Position numbers and translations under genes: made by a program
Source of the DNA: Archegozetes longisetosus
Taxonomy: Eukaryota; Arthropoda; Arachnida; Sarcoptiformes; Trhypochthoniidae
Reading direction: 5' to 3'
DNA length: 64,000 bases
Assembly: GCA_018873245.2 (NCBI GenBank)
Contig: JAEMBT020000008.1
Coordinates: 682,001 to 746,000 of the forward strand
Part shown: one piece after another, positions 26,718-37,922 of the stretch
Numbering within the stretch: the stretch's first letter is position 1
Layout of the letters: each line of letters begins with the position of its first letter
Notes under the pieces: model-generated
Database searches by the model: none
The model's input: the letters and a program-made list of their open reading frames with translations, nothing else
What the model was told of the DNA's origin: nothing

Positions 26718-29700
26718 ATGACAGCTGAAGGTAGACGTAGTGAAGTCATTCTATTGGATGGCAGAAGAGTTGAGCTCATAATTCAGGTATAGTTTGCTTT
26801 TTTCAATTTACTTTAGATAGCAATAAGACTCATAATCGTTTAAACCAATTAAACCTTGTCTTAAATTGAGTCTCGCAGATACTGTAGTTCTGACGAAACT
26901 ATCAAATTAACGGTTATTTTCTAAAATTTAGCCAAAATTGTTTGCTGGCGATCTTTTTGATATTGTGTCCTCGCATTTCAATCTAAAAGAAAAAGAATAT
27001 TTTGGCTTGGCCTTTTTGGACGAGACGTAAGTGAAACACACCCTAAATATTTTGATTACAACAATTCATATTTATTTATATTTCACCTTCTCTTTAATCA
27101 GATGCCAATATTCTTGGCTTAATTTAGATAAGAGAGTTTTAGAACACGAATATGCAAAAAAACACACCCACGAAAAACTAATTCTACATTTTTTGGTTAA
27201 GTAAGTATTCTTAATAAACACTTCTACTTATGAACTCACTTTATCAAATCTTGTTCTTTATGATTTATAGATATTTCGTGGAAAGTATTACGCAACTGAA
27301 TGACACCGCAAGTGTTGAGCTATTTTATCTTCAGGCCAAATCACTAGTCGCTAATGTAAGTCATTTTTATTGTACTACTAAAATAATTAACATTTATTGT
27401 AATGTCAAATAATGAAAATGCCAACAAACGTTCTATTTTTTGCACTATGTTCAATGACTTTCGTTGTCGTCAAACATTTATCATTTCCAGCGACAACAAC
27501 AACAATAACATTCACATCCCGTAACTCATCGAATGTTTATTTTCTTTTTAAGTCGAATATATTATTTTTCAGCTCTTATCTTAAGTCCCTATTTCTTTTA
27601 CGATGCATCAAAGTTATTAATAGTATTTTCTAATTATATGATCCGTTTCTTAGCATTTTCTTGTTTTACTTTCATTTTTACTGAGTTCTGCTTTTGAAAA
27701 ATTAGTTTAATCCTGGAAACAGAAGTTCATCTTAAAGATAGATTTCAAAATAGAAAGCTATTATATCGTATTTAATTGCTTCATATGATACTTTAATGAA
27801 ATTGTATGAAAATAGAAGTAATTAGTTTGTCTTTTGTCATTTAGTAGATACTGAGAACGTTGACTCAAATTCTAATGAACTTCTATTATTCAGACTAAAA
27901 GCTATGCGTATTGAGTTTCACTAATTATTATGTTGCATGTTTTAATCACAAGAGTAGATCAGAACAGTTCAGTTAAGTAATAGATAACATATGTTAAAAT
28001 GACACTAAAACGTGCATTATCTCCAGATATCATTTATTAGTCAAATGCATCAAACTTTGTGTGCAAAATGTTATCAAAAATACTTGTATTAGATTTAGTT
28101 TGTTTTTATAGTGATATATTCAACTATCAATACTTAATTGTCTACCATTTGCACGTAGACTACTTTAGTGTGTATTACTGCAGCAAAATAAATGCTTACA
28201 TTTCCTAATGCGTATATCAGCACTTAATTCAAGTACCTCGATGAATCACATCTCGCATCGTTAATGAGTTTTATCATTATTGATCAGGAAGTTTTTTGTA
28301 ACTAGCATCGTCACTTCATTTTCTTCGATAAGTTTGATTAGCTTTGGATCTGAAAAAAACGTGGGATACTAGAGACTCGATCGAACTTTTTCATTAAATT
28401 TATTTTCCTTTTTTCAATCAATTTGGTTCAATATATGAATGAATAGCTTTGACCCAAACAATATTTGTTGAATCCAAAAATTTTTTGATCTGATGCACAT
28501 TAAAGTTTGAGTTTGCGGACCACCTTTTGTTAATGAGACTTACATCATATGATTTTTTATCGAAACTCTTAAGAATATGATTAAAACATGATATGATTGC
28601 ATGAGGTTAGACTCAAATCTTGGCTCAAATATTTTCTGCACGATTTATTAGTCAATAATTACTAAACATGATAATTACAATTATTAACAATTGTCTGCAT
28701 CATTTCTATAGTTTCTTATATGGCTTAAAATTTAAATTTATTAGATTTTAGTTGTTTTCCCGTGAGATCTGTATAGCATTTGAAATATAAGCTCATTGTT
28801 TTCATAATTATAAGCGTGAATATTGAAATTGATGTTAACATAGTTTGATTAAATTAATGAATAATAGGAAAATGAATGCACGAATGAGCGAACAATACAT
28901 TAGTTGGAAAGTTTGCGATTCGTTCCAAATGCAGGACTACATTCCTTTAGTTTAATTGAAGGAAAATTCATTTCAAACTGTATTATCTCAAATCTAACGA
29001 ACTCTGCAATCAGTCGAAGCCAAATGTGAAATTATCATTTGTGAACATTGAAATTATTACGATCTAAAGTAACACCAATTGATTACGACCGATAAAAAGT
29101 GAGCGCCAATTATTTTTCGAGACTAATTCTATTTAGCATTGAAGCAACGTTTCGTATAAACGTTTTATCTTATGGTTGATGACCATAACTGCCATAAGGG
29201 GAGCAATTCGAGAGTGGGAAGTACTGCAAAAAATGCTAGTTTTAGGGCTGAGTTTTGCCAGACTCGCAAAGCAGTCTTAGAAGTTTTCTTCAATCACTTG
29301 TACGCACTTCTCATGTACGGAACACAACAAAAGTATTGAATTTCGCACATAACTGCATAGTTTGTGGACTTTTTCATCAAACACCCCATCTCTCTATTGA
29401 TATCTACAGAATGTTTAGTGCTTCTGATATTTTCTACTAATAAGTGTAAGTCATAGCAATCTTTTTCTGTGTTAATGATCGTCATTTTTCTCTACAGTTA
29501 ATTTTGCGCCAATTTTTCTCCTCTTTTTCACACTTTCAACTGATCGTTAAATTAGTGTTATTTGTGTCATAAGTCTTGTGTTGGTAAACTTGAATTCATT
29601 ATTTTGAAAACATTTTTCAATCGAAAATCTTTTGCTTAAAGGGGTTCTTATTTGAGATGACGTTCACTAAACTCGAGTTCAATTTGAAAACATCGACTTT

Positions 29701-32700
29701 TTATAATTTGGTAGTTTTCGAATCGATGCGAACCTGTTTAGTGCATATTTCATTGCACTCCGAGAAAAGTATAGTTTGAATATTTCAGATACTCTGTAAT
29801 TGTCATGAATCACATTAGATAAACTTTGATTCAATTAAGAGTAAGAATCGCCCAATAGGCAAGTAATAACTTTCCGTAATTGTCATCAATTTACTGACTA
29901 TTGCTCTGGTCATGACTTTGCATAGTGTATGTTTGAACAATAGAGACAGAAATAAATTTAGTTTGAATTCCTTAACTAACTATATGAATCGTGACAGTAG
30001 CACAACATATGAGAATTTTCAGTATAGACTTGAAAATATTTTCTCAAGTTTCTATCCTTCTATGAATTATTGTGTGCTCTCAAACTGTGCGCTAACATTA
30101 AAATTCTTCTACAATAGTCTCTGGGAGTGTGAGTCTCGAGTCTATCTGGAATTTCTATTGAAACTTTTCCTTCAGGTTTTTATTTGAAATAAGTCGCTCC
30201 TCTAAAATACAAATATATTAGATCCGAGGAGATCGCCCTTAAGCCTTAAATAGGTTATATGTGGTGAACCAGATTAAACTTAATTGTAGATATCGTATCA
30301 TTTTATGCTATTTTTCTGCAAAATTGCTTTAAATTGAAAAATTTTTTCGGTCGCAAAATTGCTTTTTGTAGTAAGCTTCGAGACATTGGCGTTGTATCTT
30401 AGCCTTCAAATAATCTTGTTATTTGTCATCTCATAAATATTATTCGCTTAAATTGTCTGAGCAATTATTCTACTCCTACGTTAGTTACGATAACATATCT
30501 TGTGTTTATGTTTCTTTACTTTTGTTTGGGCTCTAAGCATTATATAAGAAATGAGCGCTTCATTTATCTTAATTATGGTCTAACGAGTCACTCGTATAAC
30601 TTGCTGAGAGAAATACGTTTTTTAGTCAAGCCAGCTCAATATTCCCCGAATTTAATCTCTGCCATCATTTATCGTGAACACATCTGCTCTCTCTAAGATA
30701 ATTAAACACATTTGCCTGACTTTGAGAATGAGGAGCAGTATTCAATTGCAAGGCTTTCTCCGAATACAAATTTAACATTTGTTTCCAATCGTACTAACAA
30801 TCTCTACATTTAGTGGGAGTGTAAGGGGTTTGTTGACCCGTACACTAAATAATAATTTTGCATTTAACAATTTGGAACGTGTTTAACAAAAAATTTGCAT
30901 TATTTTTTTCTATCTCAATATTGCGCAATAAGGAGGTTATTCAAGTGGATGCGGACACTGTCTTCCTATTAACGGCATTAGTATTGCAATCAACGTATAG
31001 CGATTACATTAAGTAAGTTTCAATGATTCACACATCAAAAATGTTTCTATACAATAGTTATGTCTTATTCAGAGATATTTTTAGCGTTAGCTCAAAGATA
31101 ATAACTGAATAACTAGTCCTAATATAATATAAGTGTATTATGAAAGCGCTCTTTTTGTTTAGTTCTTATCGCTATTAATCTTTTTTCTATTTTTTGTCTG
31201 TCAGTGATTCAAAAACAAGAGCTTATCTGAAGAAATTACAGCTAATACCGACTTATATCTTGAAGGAACTGCTATCTCTTACAATCTGGTGAGTGAGTGA
31301 TCGCAACTTTGATTTGATGCGAGCTGAAAATCCTATATAATTTAGTTTTGATGCCTAAAGAATGGCATTTCAAAGATGTCTTGTTCTTTTCATCTAATTT
31401 ATTCTGAAATATCCGCATTGTATGCAAAGCCCTATTAATAGTACTTTTTTGTTGTATTCAATAACGATTAGTGAGGAAAAGGTAATCGAACATTACAAAC
31501 AGCTCAAAGGTCAAAGTCGTGGCGATGCTATAGTTAAATATATGTCAATTATTGAAAAACAGCCGACATATGGCGTTCACTTCTATGAAACTAAAGTAAG
31601 TGAAACGCAAGACTTCCTTAACTTTGATTACATATTGGCTATGTTTATATAAGTCATTACTTAATATTAAATCTTGAAAATTTCAAGGATAAAACTGGTA
31701 TTCCGTATTGGCTCGGACTGAGCTATAAAGGCATCAGTCAATTTGACTATAACGACAGACGTCTTCCCAGAAGGAACTTTCCGTGGAAACAACTCGAAAA
31801 CTTGTACTTCAGGGAAAAGAAGTTCTCCATTGAAGTTAGAGACCCAAAACGGTTAGTCATTTCAATATTTTTAGTCATATCAAGTGTTTATGAGTCCGTT
31901 ATTCACGTACTTTTATGATTAGATATCGAAAAAATGCTTTCAATAAATAGGTTATCATTTTATTGCCTCTCTTTTGTCTCTTTGAGTTTCTTGCAACTCA
32001 TTTACTGTTAAGTTTGCTTTAAGTGCACATTTGAGCCAAATTTTTCTGTTTTGGTGCTTCGAATTGAACCAAGTCAAACGATTTGTTTTGAAAGCCAGTA
32101 CTGAGGTAAATGTTATGCTGCCAATGCATCTTATTCGTAACTGAACTTGAAGATCGCTTACACTTAAGTTCTAAAGGAGAACTTTCAGCTATTTTTGTTT
32201 TGATCATAACTCACAGTCTTGTGTTGCATATATATATTTGCAGATGAAATAAACATTTACTTTTGAGCTGATCTATTTATCATTTGTTGTACTGCTATTT
32301 GTGCCCTTCTTTTACTATTAGTGTTGTGCATACGTTAAGTTCGATCAATTTGTATGAAAACGCTATTGAAGAGTCAATAGACACATTTGACGATCTATCG
32401 ACCGCAATCACTGATCCAACGACACAGTAAGTGCATCGAATCAGAATAAAAAAATCCAAATGTTTTCTATTGTTAACTAGTAATGATGCATGTGTTGCAT
32501 GTCTCATGATTTTCTTCTTTTTGTTCGACTGTAAAACACAGTCAACCATAACTGTTAAATTACTTGCATTTTCTACCAGATCTTACTTTTACGTTTGTAT
32601 TAAGACATGCTTTTATTGCGCTGTGTTTAGGGTGTCTGTGAGCCGAAGAACATTTGGTCCGTGTAACGTAACTGTCTATGTATGGTTTGCCGCCAGCGCT

Positions 32701-35434
32701 GCTCTAACAAAATGCATTTGGTCTATGGCTATAGCGCAACACCAGTTCTATATTGATAGAAGAAATTCAAACAAAGTATGAATTATTAAACTTTCAAACG
32801 TTTTCTTTATTTATCGCATTCGCTCAGTTTAAAATATATTCCGCTTTATCTATAAAGAACTTAGTCAATCCTCCGCGAACTTTGAAGGAAATCGTATCAG
32901 ATTTGAATTCAAGCACGATATCAGTTACGTCTCCACGCTCTAACAATTTGGCCCTTCAAAGAAGCATTAGTTCGCATAGCTTGCCAACATTGCGTATCGA
33001 AGAAGAAGCATTAAATCAGATTGAAATCAACAAAGTTGAAAAGCAGAGAGAAATGTTGGAAACGCTAAAAGTTAGAAAAGAGGCTCTCGAGGAGGCGATG
33101 AACAAAAAGTTGGCTGAACTCAAAGCTTTATGCCTCAAAGAAGGGGTAAGAAATGGATTGAGATTTTCTGAATTAGTTTGTAGATTCGATTAGGAATTGT
33201 TATTTTTCGGCTTTTTGTAGGAATTGACAGGAGAACTACCACCAGAAACACCCCTAGAACCCAACGAGCCGGTGCCTCAAATCAGGCGAAGGGTTGGGAC
33301 CGCCTTTACGTTGAATGATAAGTTGCTATTGAAGCCTAAAACTAAAGAAGAAGAAATTCTATCTAAATTAGAACTTGAATATGAAATACAAAGCAAAATA
33401 GTGAGTGCCGCTTCAAAACTGGCCAAAGACTCGAATGCAAAGAAAAATGTGCGGAAACAAAGAAAACAGGCTTATCAGCAGTCTTTGGCAAAGATGAAGG
33501 ATTTAGAGGCTAAACTGATTGTTGTCAAGCGACAAATCGCTGCTTCGAAACTATCTAGATCGAGAAGAAATCAGTCCATCGAAGATTTGAATGAAGACAA
33601 TATCAGTCATTCTACTGACGAATCGCAAGAAAAGTGTGAGAATAGTTTGAATAAGTTTTTTGTGACCGGAAGGAATCGAAATGAGAATATGTTAATGAAA
33701 AGAAGTTCGAGTATGCACTCGTCGTCAACGCCTACAAGTCCAGCGAAATTCAACGAAAATAGTTTGCCAAAAGTGAGACCACTTTCGCCATCGGTTACAT
33801 CATTTGTTCCGTTGCCGGTCAGAATCAAAATGATACAAAGGCCTCGCTCAGCAGCCGCTAAATCAGAGCCATCTCTGGATTATGACACCGATGAAGAATC
33901 AAACGAAATGCTCAGAAACATTGATAAAGATTTTGACAATGCAAGTTCTGCTGGCAGCAGTAGTGGCGGCACGTCTAGTAGTGTTATATATATCGGTGAA
34001 GAGAAGAATAAGCTTTTATTGATGCAATCGCCATATGTTAACAAATACGAAACTTCCATAAATCTTAACGAGGGATCAAATTTATATAGTGTTCCAAATC
34101 GTCGAACTTCTATTGCGCTCAAGAGTCAAGACGACACTATTATTAAAAGTCCAAATAATTCAAACAAAGATTCAATTGTGCATAAAAGCCATATAGATTT
34201 ACAAAATGACGCCAAGAGTTTGTTGGCTCGAAGTAATAGTCTAGATAATAGTAGTAGAAGAGGGACCATAAATCAAAGAAGGCTATTGAATGCAGAAGAT
34301 GTGAACAATGCCTTACATCATAAGCATTATCTCAATCACTATCCTTCATATAGAGTGAGTAGAACTGAATTATCAGAATCTGAACGCAACAATTGTCCAC
34401 AAGTGGCGTCCTACCATTTGGCTCAACGATCATTACCTACACCTCCATTGCCTGATCAGAAACAGTCATATTCGCCTTCGATTGCTACAAATGTTGATCA
34501 TTCAGCATGTCGAGTGTTTCCAAATAACAAAAACAGTACAAGTCTTGAGACTATTGGCAATGATGTCACTGACGGAATAGTGCCTCAAATGAAGTCTTGT
34601 AAACCAATTCACAGCTCAATATTCAATTTTGATGATGCGGTGAGTGAATGTTCTACTCCTAGAACAGTTACGCCATCAAAGTTCGCACCAAACAAGTCGA
34701 TGCCAATAGAATCTCATGCTAATAATCCAAGCACACCGTCATTTGGTTCGCCTACAGTTAAAGCGAAGACATGGACTGAAACATCACTTGATTTCGTATT
34801 GCCGACCAAATCGAACAATAGATTTAGTCCAAATCCATCAATTCATTCAAATCATTCTAACATTAATTACGTACAAACTCCTAATACACCGATTATCACA
34901 AACTCTGATTCAACTAAAGAATTATACATTAGTGTTCCAAATACGCCAACACTTAACACAAATCGCAACTCGATTACATCGATTGGGAAATCATTAGGTG
35001 ATGGCATTAGTTCGAAGCCCCCTGTAATTCCACTGTCTCCAACAGTGCCTTCTTGTAAGGGAGTTGAAGTCAATGTTGTGAGTGTTGGGCACTTTCAGCC
35101 CTATTGGGAGGAAGAAAAGCCATACGAATTATCGGATTTTTATAAATATAGCCAAAAACATAGAAATAGTGCAAAACAGTCAGTCTCAGCATCAGTGAAT
35201 AACACACCGTCTTCTGGTACTATACCATCACAACCAAGTACTGTCAATTTTTCACCTAATAATTTGGTAAAAGATTCATCACACAGTAATTGTCAATCAC
35301 CTGATTCTAGTTTTTCACTTAATGATTCACTTAAAGCCAAAATGACTGTTTCGGAATCTTTTCACAACGAATTGATTGCGTGGTATGACGATCGCGATCA
35401 CGACCAAACCAATAATAACGCAACTCTTGTATAA
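26718..35434 (+). CDS. FRMD4A: FERM domain-containing protein 4A/4B homologue
   Basis: Twelve exons: 26718-26786, 26932-27026, 27102-27200, 27271-27355, 30933-31012, 31205-31288, 31472-31595, 31688-31851, 32322-32426, 32631-32775, 32828-33145 and 33221-35434, giving 1,193 residues from the first identified ATG. FRMD4 proteins are scaffolds linking cytohesin/Arf6 and the Par3 polarity complex at cell junctions. Residues 1 to about 350 form the FERM domain (SHFNLKEKEYFG, WLGLSYKG, FREKKFS are near-identical to vertebrate FRMD4A). The CUPID/DUF3338 cytohesin-binding region follows at about 400-560 (LTGELPPETPLEP, RRRVGTAF). The rest is a long Ser/Asn-rich low-complexity tail in one exon ending ATLV, a possible class I PDZ ligand. 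Exon 9 (105 bases) is frame-neutral and probably alternative. The ATG abuts a splice acceptor (cttcag), so an upstream exon may add residues. Intron 4 is 3.6 kb. An AATAAA signal lies at 35,689. Confidence 0.93.
27356..30932 (+). other. large intron 4 of the FRMD4 gene
   Basis: A 3.6 kb intron between FERM exons 4 and 5. Several 60-90 codon open frames occur but none resembles a protein family and none is needed for the reading frame. I see no nested gene. Confidence 0.7.
32322..32426 (+). other. FRMD4 exon 9, probable cassette exon
   Basis: This 105-base exon has a clear acceptor (tttactattag) and a consensus donor (gtaagt). It enters and leaves in the same codon phase. Skipping it joins DPKR directly to VSVSRRTFG, the arrangement I recall in vertebrate FRMD4A. 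Including it adds 35 mostly acidic and Ser/Thr residues inside the third (PH-like) FERM lobe. Confidence 0.7.
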
Positions 35435-35688
35435 CATTTTTCACTTCAATTCTTTTCTATAGTGCCATACTATTTATTAAATTTTTTAAATGGTATTATA
35501 GTTACTGTAAATAATATGTAGATTTCAGTTTTGAAGACTATGTTTAAAAAATATGAGTAATAGACAAAAAATGTTTCTATTTTATAGATTTAATGTTGTT
35601 AGTCAAACATGTCTTAATGTTTTTGAACGAATTGATCAAAATTTAGATCTGATTCATAGCTTTTTAAATTTATTTATTTGACATTAAA

Positions 35689-35694
35689 AATAAA
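35689..35694 (+). terminator. candidate polyadenylation signal of FRMD4
   Basis: AATAAA 255 bases after the FRMD4 stop codon and before the convergent PI-PLC gene. A second AATAAA lies near 35,781. Confidence 0.45.
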
Positions 35695-35958
35695 ATTTTT
35701 ATGAGCATAGTTTTACAAATTTAAAAGTTGATACTTAAAAGTTTTCACTAAAATATTACTCGTATTTTTTATGAATAGTAAATAAAGCTGAACCGTCTCG
35801 CAATTGATAGTCAAAATGAGTGACATAATTAAGTTATATTTACTTTTTTATTGATATTTAAATAGAATTTATTTGAATTACTAGACTATAGTTTTTGAAT
35901 GAATTATACACTAAAAGCATACTTAAATCTTTGCAATTAAATAAAAACTTGTGTGAAG

Positions 35959-37145
35959 TCACTTTTTTATATTGTCAATCGAATCGTTTAGTTGAATGAC
36001 TTTGATTGGAATTTCAAAGTTATTCCATTCAACAAAGTCAGTCATCAAAATGTTGGGTCCTTTGGCACCAGCAGTTTTGCCTTTGATCCAATCAATTAGA
36101 ACAGAATTGCAGCCATTCACCAAATCGTACTGTAACGAAGAAAATAGATGGAAAGCCACATATCCATTAGTGGGAGTTAGAATTCCTTGCGATACAAACA
36201 TACTGTTGAGAGGTCTAACTGAAATATTTTGTGTTAAAAAACTGGTCAACTTTTCTTGGCTCATAGTGTTTGCCCAAGGGTTAGGCAAACATCGGGATGG
36301 CCATAGAATTGGATTTTCCATACGAGCACTTTCTTCGCGATAATAGACAAAAGCTTGTTGTTTTTTGTCCCATAGGTATTTCAAACTCAATGAATCCATC
36401 TTTAGTTGCGACTTATAGGGCACGAGTCTGGTATCAAATATTTTGATTATGTTTGCGATAAGGTTTCTGTGATCCATATCTGAAACTCCATAAAAATGCT
36501 GGAAATCGATGAAAACGATTTCGTGTGGATTTTCGACAAGGAATGCGTTGATATCAGTCAGTATTTCGTTTATTTGCGGTCCGTATAGTCCGTGACAGAA
36601 GTATAGGTTGTCCTCATTTGATTTTGAGGCAACTCTCAAGTCGATGTAACGAATTCCAGCATTTAATTGATTCGTGATATCAAGATTTTGGGTTTTAGTC
36701 CATCGATGAATGGCTGGCATTGAAATACAGCTGCAAATGCGAACTAAACTGGAATTGTGCAAGTCGGGCCTGTCTGGACTTATGCCTGAATCTATTTCCA
36801 AACCATAAGTGCCAGAATCGTGAGAACCTATCAATGCATCAATTCATTGATTAATCATTTTGAATGGTAAAAATAAAATCTATTCTTAATAAAGTCTATA
36901 AACACTTAGATTGTTAAACTATTTATTGAAAACTTTGATAAATGACGTTATCTATAAATACCAGGAATTGTTAATTTCCAAATTGGAATGTTCTGTAGTC
37001 TTTCTGGTATATTTGTCATCCAGTTCTTCAAAAAGTTAGGAATATTTACCGAGTTTGTAATGAGAGGCTTTTTAATTTGTCCATCATCGCCTTCGTTTCT
37101 TTGGTAAATGCTTGTCTGGTTTCGACTCATTACAAATGTTATCAA
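35959..37145 (-). CDS. PI-PLC X domain-containing protein (PLCXD family)
   Basis: Two exons on the reverse strand, 37145-36962 and 36827-35959, separated by a 134-base intron; 350 residues. The intron splits the Gly codon of the signature PGSHDSGTYGL. PLCXD proteins carry only the catalytic X half of phosphoinositide-specific phospholipase C, with no PH, EF-hand, Y or C2 domains. Both catalytic histidines are present: H64 in GSHDS and H140 in CHGLYG, together with GIRYIDLRV at about 119-127. The WMTNIP stretch in exon 1 matches the family N-terminus. There is no signal peptide, so it is probably cytosolic. It is convergent with FRMD4 (524 bases between stop codons) and divergent from the phosphatase gene. 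PLCXD1, 2 and 3 cannot be separated by eye. Confidence 0.9.
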
Positions 37146-37922
37146 ATTTGTATAAATATCACATTTAAATGAATATAAAGCTAAATTACAAAATAATTCA
37201 ATTCTGATTTCAGAATTATATCAAAGTTGGATTAAATATATAAATAAGGTGGCCAATCAGCAAATCAACAAAACTATATTAAATGATAAAATCTAAAAAC
37301 CGTTTCAATAGATAAAATTTAAAATAAATTTTTTGACTTTGACTAGAATTCGATGCAACCGTTTAATTGGATTTAAACACTTTCAAATATTGAGCAAACT
37401 TTAGTTTATATTTTAAACGGTCGATGTTTGGTTTGAATGTCAAACAATAATTGAGTGATTTATACGCCTACTTGTTTACAGTAATTCCTGCGCTTAGAGA
37501 TGTTTCCGGTTTTTGTTGCCCTTTAATTAAAATTGATATGTTTTTAAATATGTTTTCTTTATTAATATTATATATAGATGACAGATAAACAAAACGGTTG
37601 CAGAAAAGTATTTGTTACAATAATTTAGATTGAAGTCAATGGTTAATAATATAATTAAAGAAAATAAAGACCTATTGATTGATGACGTCATGGATTTCAT
37701 AAGAGAAAAGTGATGACATTCTTAATTTCACTTACATTTGTTTACTATTTGGTCCAATTTTTGTGTCTATTATCTTAATGTGTTTCCAACAAATATCAAT
37801 CAATTTGAATTGAATGAGCTCATATTTTAACTGACCAATTGCTTAATAAACATTTGAATTGAAAATAAATGAGCGAATCAATGTCTAAAATATGAAAATA
37901 TTGTTAGTTTCAATTTAAAGTA
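37146..37922. promoter_or_regulatory. divergent intergenic region, probable bidirectional promoter
   Basis: The 777 bases separating the start codons of the reverse-strand PI-PLC gene and the forward-strand phosphatase gene must contain both promoters unless distant 5' exons exist. It is AT-rich and holds one perfect CRE palindrome at 37,683-37,690. Confidence 0.55.
37683..37690. promoter_or_regulatory. perfect CRE/ATF palindrome TGACGTCA
   Basis: TGACGTCA in the context GATGACGTCATG, the full consensus for CREB/ATF bZIP dimers. It lies 233 bases upstream of the phosphatase ATG and about 540 bases upstream of the PI-PLC ATG. Binding and use are inference. Confidence 0.55.

Noticed and set aside
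34716-34997. 93-codon frame within the FRMD4 last exon
   Set aside because: It is an out-of-frame shadow of the FRMD4 coding sequence.
35996-36343. Forward 115-codon frame over the PI-PLC gene
   Set aside because: It is the antisense shadow of a well-conserved reverse-strand coding exon.
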